64,000 nt of DNA from Dyella_D sp052115385 (GCF_052115385.1 NZ_JBFRGP010000006.1:124001-188000); one strand, 5' to 3'. Positions 50,557 to 60,854 are shown, numbered from the stretch's first letter. Notes: generated from the letters alone by a model not told the origin. A program made the numbers and translations.

Positions 50557-51723
50557 TTACGCCCGAGCAGCACCCAAAAACTGCCGCGGCGTGCAATTGA
50601 ACTCGCGCCGGAACACCGCGTACATGTATTGCAACGAGGTGAAGCCGCAGCGCACGGCCACGTCGGCCAGCGGAATCGAATTGTCCACCAGCATCGACCG
50701 CGCCATTTCCAACTTATGCTCCAGGATCGCCTGGTGCACCGTCTGCTTCAGCTCGCGCTTGAAATGCTCTTCCAGCAAGGTGCGCGAGATCCCGACGTAA
50801 TCGGCCACCTGCTCGGTTTTGATGCCCAGGCAGGCGTACTGCCGGATGTAATGCTTGGCCCGCATCACGTAGGGGCTGCGCAAGGGCTCATGCTGGCTGC
50901 TGGCCTGCACACTCAAGCCCACCGGCGGCACCAGCACGCGCGTGCTGGAACAGTCGCCGCCGTGCAGCATCTGGTGCAGCACCTGCGCCGCCATGCGGCC
51001 CATCTCCTCCGCACCCTGGATCACCGAAGTGAGCGGGATACGGCTGAGCAACTGCGCCATCGGGTCGTTGTCGATGCCCACCACGGCGATCTGTTCCGGA
51101 ATCGGCACATCCGCCACCACGCAGGCCTGCAGCAACTGCCGCGCGCGCGCATCGGTCACCGCCACCACGCCGATCGGCTTGGGCAGCGAGCGCACCCAGG
51201 CCACCATGTCCTCCTGCGCGCGGCCCCAGCCGCCGGCGCTGGTCGGCGAGCCGCGGTAGACCGTGCCCTCCAGGCCATCGGCGGCGATCATGCGCAGGAA
51301 GGCGTCCTCGCGCTCCTGCGCCCAGCGGTTGCCGGGCGAAGGCGGCAGGCCGAAGAAGGCGAAGCGCTGCAGGCCCTGCTCGATCAGGTGGTCATAGGCC
51401 ACGCGCACCAGCTTGGCGTTGTCGGTGGCCACGTAGGGGATGTTGGCCGGATAGCGGTTGTCGTCCGCGTAGGAGCCGCCGATCGCCACCACCGGGATGG
51501 TCAGGTGGGCCAGCGCCTCTTCCACCGTGGGGTCGTCGAAGTCGGCGATGATGCCGTCGCCGCGCCAGTGCTGGATGCCCAGGGTGCGGCAGCGGAAATC
51601 CTCTTCCAGGAACAGGTCCCACACCACGCGGGTGGATTTCAGGTACTGGCCGATACCGGCGATCACTTGCCGGTCGTAGACCTTGTTGGCGTTGAACAGC
51701 AGGGCGATGCGATGGGGTGACAT
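50557..51723 (-). CDS. xylR: XylR, xylose operon regulator (LacI-like sensor plus AraC HTH)
   Basis: A 388-residue XylR of the enterobacterial type. Residues 1-270 form a periplasmic-binding-protein-like sensor (IALLFNANKVYDRQVIAGIG, GIIADFDDP, VVAVTDARARQLLQAC, VAVVGIDNDPM), and the last 105 residues an AraC HTH (CLGIKTEQVADYVGISRTLL, IPLADVAVRCGFTSLQYMYA, CTPRQFLG). It activates xylose genes on sugar binding. ATG 51723 is chosen by domain start. It is divergent from xylA with a 208-bp control region, and convergent with the GH31 gene. Confidence 0.93.
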   Translation of the reverse strand: MSPHRIALLFNANKVYDRQVIAGIGQYLKSTRVVWDLFLEEDFRCRTLGIQHWRGDGIIADFDDPTVEEALAHLTIPVVAIGGSYADDNRYPANIPYVATDNAKLVRVAYDHLIEQGLQRFAFFGLPPSPGNRWAQEREDAFLRMIAADGLEGTVYRGSPTSAGGWGRAQEDMVAWVRSLPKPIGVVAVTDARARQLLQACVVADVPIPEQIAVVGIDNDPMAQLLSRIPLTSVIQGAEEMGRMAAQVLHQMLHGGDCSSTRVLVPPVGLSVQASSQHEPLRSPYVMRAKHYIRQYACLGIKTEQVADYVGISRTLLEEHFKRELKQTVHQAILEHKLEMARSMLVDNSIPLADVAVRCGFTSLQYMYAVFRREFNCTPRQFLGAARA

Positions 51724-51753
51724 GGGCGTACCACTGACAGTAACCGACGGCAC

Positions 51754-51831
51754 CTGCCGTAGATCGCGGACGCTACCAGTTCGCCCTCGCGCCCGCATGT
51801 CGCAACGCGACAGGGAAAAAGACTGCCGTAG
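51754..51831. promoter_or_regulatory. Direct repeats and palindrome in the xylR-xylA control region
   Basis: CTGCCGTAG occurs twice in the same orientation (51754-51762 and 51823-51831, 69 bp apart), and a perfect palindrome TGTCGCaacGCGACA lies between them (51798-51812). AraC-type regulators usually bind direct repeats, so the pair is a candidate XylR operator. This is from pattern only. Confidence 0.4.
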
Positions 51832-51837
51832 TGATGG

Positions 51838-51850
51838 ATTTCGCAATTGC
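51838..51850 (+). promoter_or_regulatory. Candidate XylR-type site upstream of xylA
   Basis: ATTTCGCAATTGC, 81 bp before the xylA ATG, matches the site at 40528 before the xyloglucan receptor gene at 11 of 13 bases. It lies near the expected promoter position. Confidence 0.45.
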
Positions 51851-51931
51851 ACCCATCCGGCGCCGCTTGCAGCATCCGAAGCATCCGCAGCCGACCCTGA
51901 ATCCCCCGGGCGGCTCGCTAGGGAGACTTCC

Positions 51932-53248
51932 ATGAGTTACTTCGAGCATGTGGCGCCCATTCGTTACGCGGGCGCTAAGACGGACGATCCGCTCGCCTTC
52001 CGTCACTACGATCCGTCGCGGGTCATCCTGGGCAAGCGCATGGACGAGCACCTGCGCCTGGCCGTGTGCTACTGGCACAGTTTCGTGTGGCCGGGCATGG
52101 ACATGTTCGGCGCCGGCACCTTCCAGCGGCCCTGGCAGCAGGCCGGCGACCCGCTGGCGCAGGCGCGTGCCAAGGCCGACGCGGCGTTCGACTTCTTCCA
52201 GCGCCTGGGCGCGCCGTTCTATACCTTCCACGACACCGACGTGGCGCCGGAAGGCGCCAACCTGGCCGAGTACTCGCGCAACTTCGCCGCCATGGTCGAG
52301 GTGCTGGAAGCCAAGCAGGCGCAGACCGGCATGAAGCTGCTGTGGGGCACCGCCAACCTGTTCAGCCACCCGCGCTATGCCGCGGGCGCGGCCAGCAGCC
52401 CGCAGCCGGAAGTGTTCGCTTATGCCGCCAGCCAGGTGTTCCAGGCGATGGGCGCGACGCATCGCCTGGGCGGCGCCAACTATGTGCTGTGGGGCGGACG
52501 CGAGGGCTACGACACCCTGCTCAACACCGACCTGCGCCGCGAGCGCGCGCAGCTGGGCCGGTTCTTCCAGATGGTGGTCGAGCACAAGCACAAGCTGGGC
52601 TTCCAGGGCACCATCCTGATCGAGCCCAAGCCGCAGGAACCGACCAAGCACCAGTACGACTACGACACCGCCACCGTGTACGGCTTCCTCAAGGAGTTCG
52701 GGCTGGAGCAGGAGGTCAAGGTCAACCTGGAAGCCAACCACGCCACCCTGGCCGGGCATTCCTTCCACCATGAAGTGGCCACGGCGATTGCGCTCGGCGT
52801 GTTCGGCAGCATCGATGCGAATCGTGGCGACGCGCAGAATGGCTGGGACACCGACCAGTTCCCCAACAGCGTGGAGGAACTGACCCTGGTGATGTACGAG
52901 ATCCTGCGCGCAGGCGGCTTCAGCACCGGCGGTTTCAACTTCGACACCAAGGTGCGCCGCCAGAGCGTGGACGCGGCCGACCTGTTCCATGGCCATATCG
53001 GCGCGATCGACGCGCTGGCGCTGGCGCTGGAGCGCGCGGCGAAGATGATCGACGACGACCGCTTGGCCGCGTTCAAGGCGCAGCGCTATGCCGGCTGGGA
53101 GGGCGAGCTGGGCCGGCAGATTCTCGACGGTGGCTACACCCTGCAGGGCCTGGCGGACGAAGCGGCGAAACGCGATCTGCAGCCCAGCCATGTCTCGGGC
53201 CAGCAGGAGCGGCTGGAGAACCTGGTCAACCGCTACATCTACGGTTGA
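51932..53248 (+). CDS. xylA: Xylose isomerase
   Basis: A 438-residue class II xylose isomerase, converting D-xylose to D-xylulose in the cytoplasm. His100 and Asp103 in YTFHDTDVAPEG are the catalytic pair; metal ligands lie in LIEPKPQEPTKHQYD and NLEANHATLAGH and near DANRGD. ATG 51932 follows a GGGAGA ribosome site and matches the E. coli start (MSYFEHV here). The frame extends upstream without domain content. It is the first gene of xylABFGH, divergent from xylR. Confidence 0.97.
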   Translation: MSYFEHVAPIRYAGAKTDDPLAFRHYDPSRVILGKRMDEHLRLAVCYWHSFVWPGMDMFGAGTFQRPWQQAGDPLAQARAKADAAFDFFQRLGAPFYTFHDTDVAPEGANLAEYSRNFAAMVEVLEAKQAQTGMKLLWGTANLFSHPRYAAGAASSPQPEVFAYAASQVFQAMGATHRLGGANYVLWGGREGYDTLLNTDLRRERAQLGRFFQMVVEHKHKLGFQGTILIEPKPQEPTKHQYDYDTATVYGFLKEFGLEQEVKVNLEANHATLAGHSFHHEVATAIALGVFGSIDANRGDAQNGWDTDQFPNSVEELTLVMYEILRAGGFSTGGFNFDTKVRRQSVDAADLFHGHIGAIDALALALERAAKMIDDDRLAAFKAQRYAGWEGELGRQILDGGYTLQGLADEAAKRDLQPSHVSGQQERLENLVNRYIYG

Positions 53249-53253
53249 GTCCG

Positions 53254-54726
53254 ATGTTCCTCGGGCTGGACCTGGGCACGTCCGCGGTCAAGGCCGTGCT
53301 GGTCGACGCGGCCGGCGCGGTGCGCGCGGTGGCTTCGCAGCCGCTCACGGTGTCGCATCCGCGGCCGCGCTGGTCCGAGCAGGACCCGGTGGACTGGTGG
53401 CGCGCCGCGATGGCCGCCATCGACGAGCTGCTGCAGACGGCGGCGCGCGAAGGCATCGCTGCCAACCGCGTGGCCGCGATCGGCCTCAGCGGCCAGATGC
53501 ACGGCGCCACCCTGCTGGACCGCAGCGACCGCGTGCTGCGCCCTGCCATCCTGTGGAACGACGGGCGCAGCGATGCGCAATGCCGCTGGATGGAAACGCT
53601 GCCGGACTTCCACGCCATCACCGGCAATCTCGCCATGCCCGGCTTCACCGCGCCCAAGCTGGCCTGGGTGCGCGAACACGAGCCTTCCGTTTTCGAAGCG
53701 GTGGCCAAGGTGCTGCTGCCGAAGGACTACCTGCGCCTGTGCCTGACCGGCGACTACGCCACCGACGTCTCCGACGCCGCCGGCACGCTGTGGCTGGACG
53801 TGGGCAAGCGCCAATGGAGCGACGCCATGCTCGCCGCCTGCGGGCTGGGCCGCGAGCACATGCCCAGCCTGCATGAAGGCAGTGCACCCGCCGGGCGCCT
53901 GCGCGCCGAACTGGCCGAACGCTGGGGCATGGCGCGCGTGCCGGTGGCCGCCGGTGGTGGCGACAATGCCGCCGGCGCGGTGGGCGCGGGCATCGTGCGG
54001 CATGGGCAGGCCATGTTGTCGCTTGGCACGTCCGGCGTGTACTTCGCCGTGTCCGATGGTTTCCTGGCGCGGCCGCAACAGGCCGTGCACAGCTTCTGCC
54101 ATGCGCTGCCGGGCACCTGGCACCTGATGTCGGTGATGCTCAATGCCGCCAGCTGCCTGGATTTCACCGCGCGCCTCAGCGGCCACGCCGAGGTCGGCGC
54201 GATGCTGGCGGAGGCCCAGGCCGCGCCGCGGCGCGATGATGGCCCGGTGTTCCTGCCCTATCTCACCGGCGAGCGCACTCCGCACAACGACGTGCACGCC
54301 ACGGGTTCCTTCACCGGCCTGCGGGCCGACACCACGCGCGCGGATCTGGCCAACGCCACCCTGGAAGGGGTCGGCCTGGGCCTGCTCGACGGTATCGAAG
54401 CGGTCGACGCTGCCGGCCTGCGCGCGGACAGCGTCGCGGTGATCGGCGGCGGCACGCGCAGCGCGTACTGGTTGCAGATGCTGGCCGACATCGCCGGCCG
54501 CCCGCTGGAGCTGCGTGCCGGCGGCGACGTGGGGGCAGCACTTGGCGCGGCACGGCTGGCGCAGCTGGCTGTCGAGCCCGGCGCGCGGGTCGAAGAAGTG
54601 TGCGCCATGCCACCGCTCGTCACGGTGCACCTGCCTGACGCCGCCCGACATGCCTACTATCGCGAACACCGGCAGCCGTTGTTCCGCCAGACGTATGCGC
54701 GCCTGCGCGCGGCGGCGATGCAGTGA
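53254..54726 (+). CDS. xylB: Xylulokinase
   Basis: A 490-residue FGGY kinase that phosphorylates D-xylulose to xylulose 5-phosphate. MFLGLDLGTSAVKAVL is the N-terminal phosphate motif, GLSGQMHG and the catalytic Asp237 in GGGDNAAGAVG are typical of XylB, and VIGGGTRSAYWLQMLADI is the second nucleotide segment. ATG 53254 is five bases after the xylA stop; a TTG at 53245 overlapping that stop is an alternative. Confidence 0.96.
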   Translation: MFLGLDLGTSAVKAVLVDAAGAVRAVASQPLTVSHPRPRWSEQDPVDWWRAAMAAIDELLQTAAREGIAANRVAAIGLSGQMHGATLLDRSDRVLRPAILWNDGRSDAQCRWMETLPDFHAITGNLAMPGFTAPKLAWVREHEPSVFEAVAKVLLPKDYLRLCLTGDYATDVSDAAGTLWLDVGKRQWSDAMLAACGLGREHMPSLHEGSAPAGRLRAELAERWGMARVPVAAGGGDNAAGAVGAGIVRHGQAMLSLGTSGVYFAVSDGFLARPQQAVHSFCHALPGTWHLMSVMLNAASCLDFTARLSGHAEVGAMLAEAQAAPRRDDGPVFLPYLTGERTPHNDVHATGSFTGLRADTTRADLANATLEGVGLGLLDGIEAVDAAGLRADSVAVIGGGTRSAYWLQMLADIAGRPLELRAGGDVGAALGAARLAQLAVEPGARVEEVCAMPPLVTVHLPDAARHAYYREHRQPLFRQTYARLRAAAMQ

Positions 54727-54757
54727 ACGGCCCGGCCATCCATTCGAGGAAAGATCC

Positions 54758-55783
54758 ATGAAGCGTCTGTTCGTGCGGGCCATGCTGGCCCTGGTGACGG
54801 TCGGCCTGGCTGCCGCCGTCCTTACCGCCTGCAGCGGCAAGGCCTCCGACCAGCCGAAGATCGGCTTCTCCATCGACGACCTGCGCCTGGAGCGCTGGAC
54901 GCGTGACCGCGACTACTTCGTGGCCGCGGCCGAGAAGCTGGGCGCCAAGGTCTATGTGCAGTCCGCCGATGGCAACGAGCAGCGCCAGGTGCAGCAGCTG
55001 GAGAACCTGATCTCGCGCGGCGTGAACGTGCTGGTGATCGTGCCCTACAACTCCAAGGTGCTGGATAACGTGATCGCCGAGGCCAAGCGCAACGGCATCA
55101 AAGTGATCTCGTACGACCGCCTGATCCTGGGCGCCGACATCGACGCCTATATCTCCTTCGACAACGAGAAGGTCGGCGAGCTGCAGGCGCAGGGCGTGCT
55201 CGACGCCGTGCCGAAAGGCAACTACTTCCTGCTCGGCGGCGCGCCGACCGACAACAACGCCAAGATCCTGCGCGAGGGCCAGCTGAAGGTGCTGCAGCCG
55301 GCGATCGACCGCGGCGACGTCAAGGTGGTCGGCCAGCAGTGGACGCCGGAGTGGGATGCCTCCAAGGGGCTGCGCATCGTCGAGGACGCGCTCACCGCCA
55401 ACCACAACGACATCCAGGGCATCGTCGCCTCCAACGACGCCATCGCCGGCGGCGCGATCCAGGCGCTGGCCGCGCAGCAGCTGGCCGGCAAGGTGGCGGT
55501 ATCCGGCCAGGACGCGGACCTCGCCGGCGTGCGCCGGGTGGTCGACGGCAGCCAGGCGATGACCGTGTACAAGCCGCTGAAGACCATCGCCACCACCGCG
55601 GCCGAGCTGGCGGTGAAGCTGGCCAAGGGCGAGACGCCCGCGTACACCGGCAAGATGAACAACGGCAAGAAGGACGTGGACTCGGTGCTGCTGCAGCCGA
55701 CCCTGCTGACCAAGGACAAGGTGGACGACACCGTGATCAAGGACGGCTTCTACACCCACGAACAGATCTACGGCGCGAAGTAA
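54758..55783 (+). CDS. xylF: D-xylose ABC transporter substrate-binding protein (lipoprotein form)
   Basis: A 341-residue type I periplasmic binding protein: KIGFSIDDLRLERWTRDRDY, QVQQLENLISRGVNVLVIVP, KVISYDRLI, GGAPTDNNAKILREGQ and VAVSGQDADLAGVRRV are all XylF signatures. The leader ends in VLTAC with lipobox Cys25, so it is probably membrane-tethered, unlike the soluble E. coli protein. A GAGGAAAGATCC ribosome site precedes the ATG. It lies between xylB and xylG in the same operon. Confidence 0.94.
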   Translation: MKRLFVRAMLALVTVGLAAAVLTACSGKASDQPKIGFSIDDLRLERWTRDRDYFVAAAEKLGAKVYVQSADGNEQRQVQQLENLISRGVNVLVIVPYNSKVLDNVIAEAKRNGIKVISYDRLILGADIDAYISFDNEKVGELQAQGVLDAVPKGNYFLLGGAPTDNNAKILREGQLKVLQPAIDRGDVKVVGQQWTPEWDASKGLRIVEDALTANHNDIQGIVASNDAIAGGAIQALAAQQLAGKVAVSGQDADLAGVRRVVDGSQAMTVYKPLKTIATTAAELAVKLAKGETPAYTGKMNNGKKDVDSVLLQPTLLTKDKVDDTVIKDGFYTHEQIYGAK

Positions 55784-55788
55784 GCGCC

Positions 55789-57330
<1,542 letters not shown>

Positions 57331-57349
57331 CTCTCTCTACGGAAACCGC

Positions 57350-58492
57350 ATGCCTGCCCAGTCCATCCAGCAACTGTTCGCGCGCTACAAGATCCTGGCC
57401 TTGCTGCTGGCGGTGGCGGCGATCTGGATCTTCTTCCACGCGGCGACCGGCGGCGACTTCGTCACGGCGCGCAACGTATCCAACCTGTTCCGGCAGATGG
57501 CGATCACCGGCATGCTCGCCTGCGGCATGGTGTTCGTGATCATCGCGGGCGAGATCGATCTCTCGGTCGGCTCGCTGTTGGGACTGCTTGGCGGCGTGGT
57601 CGCGGTGCTGACGGTCAACCATGGCTGGTCGACGCCGGTGGGGATCGCCGCGGTATTGCTGCTGGGCGTGCTGATCGGGCTGTTCAACGGCCTGTGGGTG
57701 ACGCGCATGCGCGTGCCTTCCTTCATCGTCGGGCTGGGCGGGATGCTGGCGTTCCGCGGCGTGCTGCTGGGGACGACACATAGCGCGACGATCTCGCCGG
57801 TGCCGGCGGACCTGGTCTACCTGGGCCAGGGTTATGTGTCGCCGCTGTTGTCCAGCGTGCTTGGCGTAGCGATCTTCGTAGCGGTGGCGGCGCTGGCCGT
57901 GCTGCGCCGCCGTCGCCGCGCGCAGTTGCAGATACGGCAGCTGCCATGGTGGATGGATGTACTCAAGGTGCTGGCGATCGGCGTGGCCCTGGGCATCTTC
58001 GTCGCCACGCTCAACAGCTATGGCGGCATTCCGCTGCCGGTGCTGATCCTGGTCGCGCTGCTGGCGGTGTTCTCCTACCTCGCTTCGCAGACCGTGCTGG
58101 GCCGCCATATCTACGCGGTGGGCGGCAACCTGGAAGCCACGCGGCTGTCCGGCGTGAACGTGGCGCGGGTGAAGCTGGTGGTGTTCGGCATCATGGGCTT
58201 GATGTGCGCGTTCGCCGGCATCGTCAACACCGCGCGGCTGGCCGCGGGTTCGCCATCGGCCGGCACCAATGGCGAACTGGATGCGATCGCCGCGTGCTTT
58301 ATCGGCGGCGCTTCGATGCGCGGCGGTGCGGGCACGGTGCATGGCGCCTTGATCGGCGCGCTGGTGATGGCCAGCCTCGACAACGGCATGTCGATGATGG
58401 ATGTCGATACGTATTGGCAGTACATCGTGAAGGGCGCGATCCTGGTGCTGGCGGTGTGGGTGGATGTGTTGTCGCGCCCGCAGCGGGACTGA
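57350..58492 (+). CDS. xylH: D-xylose ABC transporter permease
   Basis: A 380-residue CUT2 permease with about ten helices, starting YKILALLLAVAAIWIFFHA. The family segments FVIIAGEIDLSVGSLLGLLGG, RVPSFIVGLGGMLAFRGVLLG and GRHIYAVGGNLEATRLSGVN are clear. The long hydrophilic insert RRRRRAQLQIRQLPWW near residue 190 is also seen in XylH proteins. Last gene of xylABFGH; a palindromic repeat starts 18 bp after its stop. Confidence 0.95.
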   Translation: MPAQSIQQLFARYKILALLLAVAAIWIFFHAATGGDFVTARNVSNLFRQMAITGMLACGMVFVIIAGEIDLSVGSLLGLLGGVVAVLTVNHGWSTPVGIAAVLLLGVLIGLFNGLWVTRMRVPSFIVGLGGMLAFRGVLLGTTHSATISPVPADLVYLGQGYVSPLLSSVLGVAIFVAVAALAVLRRRRRAQLQIRQLPWWMDVLKVLAIGVALGIFVATLNSYGGIPLPVLILVALLAVFSYLASQTVLGRHIYAVGGNLEATRLSGVNVARVKLVVFGIMGLMCAFAGIVNTARLAAGSPSAGTNGELDAIAACFIGGASMRGGAGTVHGALIGALVMASLDNGMSMMDVDTYWQYIVKGAILVLAVWVDVLSRPQRD

Positions 58493-58510
58493 TCGCTGCA
58501 GATCGGGCGC

Positions 58511-58602
58511 GTAGGTTGGGGTGAGCCATAGGCGAACCCCAACATCGGCACTTCGAGGCGCACCACGACGTTGGGGTTCGCCGGTGGCTCACCCCAACCT
58601 AC
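58511..58602. repeat. GTAG-type inverted repeat (REPIN-like), copy 4
   Basis: The arms are less perfect here (GAGCCATAGGCG against a right-arm complement GAGCCACCGGCG). It lies between the convergent xylH and LysR genes. The right arm's GTAG, read on the minus strand, contains the TAG stop codon of the LysR gene. Confidence 0.9.
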
Positions 58603-59474
58603 AGCAGCCGCTCGCCCACGAAATCCACGAACGCCCGCAGCTTCGGCAGCATGTGCCGCCCCGACGGCCACAGCAGATAGAAGGTGCCGCAGACCTTCGC
58701 GTAGTCGTCCAGCACCGGCACCAGTTCGCCCGCGGCCAGCGCCGCGCGCACCGCATGTTCCGGCACGTAGGCGATGCCGCGGCCGCGCTGGGCGAAGCAG
58801 ACGCGGGTGTCGACGTCGTTGCACACCATGCTGACGGGGATCGACACCTCCGGCGGCGTCGGCCATAGCTCCAGCTTGCCGCTGGTGGGAAAGCGGTAAT
58901 GCAGGCAGTCGTGCTGCAGCAGGTCGGCCGGCTCGCGCGGCGTGCCCTTGCGGGCGAGGTAGTCGGGCGCGGCGACGAGGCAGCGGCGGAAAGTGCCGAT
59001 GCGGCGGGCGCTGAGGCGCGAATCGCCGGGCTCGCCGACGCGCAGCACCGCATCGAAGCCTTCCTCGATCACGTCGACCAGGCGGTCGTCGAAATCCAGG
59101 TCCAGGCGCACCTGCGGATAGGCCTGCTTGAAGTCCGACAGCACCGGCAGCAGCAGGCTGCTGGCCAGCGGCAGGCTCACCCGCAAGGTGCCGCGCGGTG
59201 CACTGGATTGATCGGTCAGTTCGGTCTCGGCCAGTTCCAGCTCGTCCAGCGCACGCCGGCAGCGCGCCAGGAACAGCTCGCCCTCGGCGGTAAGCGCCAC
59301 GCTGCGCGTACTGCGATGGAACAGGCGCACGCCGAGCTGCTGTTCGAGCCGGGCGATCGCCTTGCCCACGGCGGAGGCGGAAACGCCCTGCAGGCGCCCG
59401 GTCTCCACGAAGCTGAGGGTGTCGGCAACCTGCACGAAGGTCTGCAGGACGCCCAGGCTGTCCAGGGTTTTCAT
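58599..59474 (-). CDS. LysR family transcriptional regulator, divergent from MFS transporter
   Basis: A 291-residue LysR regulator with HTH at residues 8-66 (LQTFVQVADTLSFVETGRLQ, SASAVGKAIARLEQQLGVRL) and the typical CrgA/DsdC-like effector domain (VRLDLDFDDRLVDVIEEGFD, RRIGTFRRCLVAAPDYL). It is divergent from the MFS transporter with 131 bp between, so it probably controls that gene. Its stop codon lies inside the palindromic repeat. Confidence 0.92.
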   Translation of the reverse strand: MKTLDSLGVLQTFVQVADTLSFVETGRLQGVSASAVGKAIARLEQQLGVRLFHRSTRSVALTAEGELFLARCRRALDELELAETELTDQSSAPRGTLRVSLPLASSLLLPVLSDFKQAYPQVRLDLDFDDRLVDVIEEGFDAVLRVGEPGDSRLSARRIGTFRRCLVAAPDYLARKGTPREPADLLQHDCLHYRFPTSGKLELWPTPPEVSIPVSMVCNDVDTRVCFAQRGRGIAYVPEHAVRAALAAGELVPVLDDYAKVCGTFYLLWPSGRHMLPKLRAFVDFVGERLL

Positions 59475-59550
59475 GGATTGCGGAGTTATTTGTCCGGAAA
59501 GCCTGGAACTCTACCCGTCTTTTTCCGCCGGCGCGCGGTATCTAACTTAG

Positions 59551-59574
59551 GGCTCCTCTCAAGGCGAAGGAGCC
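59551..59574 (+). promoter_or_regulatory. Hairpin covering a ribosome site upstream of the MFS gene
   Basis: GGCTCC pairs with GGAGCC over a 12-base loop. The right arm contains part of the AAGGAG ribosome site (59567-59572) of a nine-codon reading frame that starts at 59580. Folding would hide that site, suggesting translational control. Confidence 0.45.
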
Positions 59575-59579
59575 TTTCC

Positions 59580-59609
59580 ATGAAGTCGACACCCGAGGCG
59601 CGGCCATGA
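59580..59609 (+). CDS. Possible nine-codon leader peptide
   Basis: ATG 59580 has an ideal AAGGAG seven bases upstream and encodes MKSTPEARP; its TGA stop overlaps the ATG of the MFS gene (ATGA). This arrangement suggests translational coupling of an efflux gene to a leader peptide. It is too short to be supported by coding statistics. Confidence 0.4.
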   Translation: MKSTPEARP

Positions 59610-60796
59610 GCGCCGCCGACGAAGCCCTGCCCTACCAGGCCTGCGAGCCCGCCCCGTCGCGCCTGCCCATGCTGGGCTTGCTGGCGCTGGCCTGCGCATC
59701 GTTCATCACCGTGCTTACCGAATGCATCGTGGCTGGCCTGCTGCCGGCGATGAGCCGCGACTTGGGGATCAGCGCGGCGGCGGTGGGCCAGCTCACCACC
59801 GTCTATGCGCTGGGTTCGCTGCTGACCGCGGTGCCGATGGTGAAGCTCACCAGCCATCTGCCGCGCCGGCCCCTGCTGATGGCGGCGATCCTCGGCTTCG
59901 CGCTGGTCAACAGCGTGATGGCCTGGACCGGCTCCTACACGTTGATGCTGGTCTCGCGCTTCCTGGGCGGCGTGGCCGCCGGCCTGCTGTGGGCACTGCT
60001 GGCCGGCTATGCCAGCCGCATGGTGGCGCCGCAGTTGCAGGGGCGTGCCATTGCGGTGGCGATGGTGGGCACGCCGCTGGCGATGTCGATCGGCATTCCC
60101 GCGGGGACGTGGTTGTCGCAGCTGATCGGTTGGCGCTGGGTGTTCGGCTTGATGTCGATCCTGAGCGTGGCCCTGGTGGCGTGGTCGCGCGCCGCCTTGC
60201 CGCCGGTGCCTGGCGTGCCGGCGCAGCAGCACGGCAGCTTGCGCGAGGTGCTGGGGCGGCCGGGCCTGCTGGCGGTGTACGTGGTGATGCTGCTGGCCGT
60301 GCTGGCGCACAACGTGCTGTACACCTATATCGCGCCGTTCGTGGCGCTGTCCGGAGCGCAGGACGCGCTGGATCGGCTGCTGCTGCTGTTCGGCGTGTCG
60401 TCGGTGGTGAGCATCGCGGTGACCGGTGCGCTGATCGATCGCTGGATGCGCGCATTGATGGGGCTGGGCATGGCGCTGTTCCTGCTCGCGGCGGTGGCGA
60501 TGGCGCTGTGGCCTTCGTCGCAAGTGGTGCTGATCGGCGCGGTGGCGATCTGGGGCCTGGGCTTCGGTGGCGCGGCCACCTTGATCCAGACCGCCGTGGC
60601 CCGCCGCTCGGGCGAGCAGCAGGACCTGGGCCAGTCGCTGGTGGTGGTGGGCTGGAATCTCGCCATCGCCGGTGGCGGCGTGCTGGGTGGCGTGATGCTG
60701 AAGTCGGCGAGCGCGGCGTTGTTGCCGTGGGTGCTGGTGGTGTTGCTGGTGCTGACGCTGTGGGTCGCCGTGCCGGCGAAGAAGGCGTGGGCTTGA
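59606..60796 (+). CDS. MFS transporter, DHA1/AraJ-like efflux family
   Basis: A 396-residue major facilitator with 12 predicted helices. The early segment ASFITVLTECIVAGLLPAMSRDLGIS and VGQLTTVYALGSLLTAVPMV, followed by SRFLGGVAAGLLWALLAGY, are typical of the DHA1 AraJ/YdhP/sugar-efflux group. It probably exports sugars, arabinose-like compounds or drugs; the position next to the xylose genes may be coincidence. It has its own GAGG ribosome site inside the leader frame. Regulated by the divergent LysR, by inference. Confidence 0.88.
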   Translation: MSAADEALPYQACEPAPSRLPMLGLLALACASFITVLTECIVAGLLPAMSRDLGISAAAVGQLTTVYALGSLLTAVPMVKLTSHLPRRPLLMAAILGFALVNSVMAWTGSYTLMLVSRFLGGVAAGLLWALLAGYASRMVAPQLQGRAIAVAMVGTPLAMSIGIPAGTWLSQLIGWRWVFGLMSILSVALVAWSRAALPPVPGVPAQQHGSLREVLGRPGLLAVYVVMLLAVLAHNVLYTYIAPFVALSGAQDALDRLLLLFGVSSVVSIAVTGALIDRWMRALMGLGMALFLLAAVAMALWPSSQVVLIGAVAIWGLGFGGAATLIQTAVARRSGEQQDLGQSLVVVGWNLAIAGGGVLGGVMLKSASAALLPWVLVVLLVLTLWVAVPAKKAWA

Positions 60797-60826
60797 ACGC
60801 CTTGCTCCCTCTCCTCTCTCCCTCTT

Positions 60827-60840
60827 CTCTCCGGGGAGAG
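60827..60840. repeat. C-rich hairpin, partial copy of the paired-hairpin family
   Basis: CTCTCCggGGAGAG lies in a pyrimidine-rich stretch after the MFS stop, resembling one half of the elements at 7438 and 50385. Confidence 0.5.
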
Positions 60841-60854
60841 GGAGTCCGTGCGTT

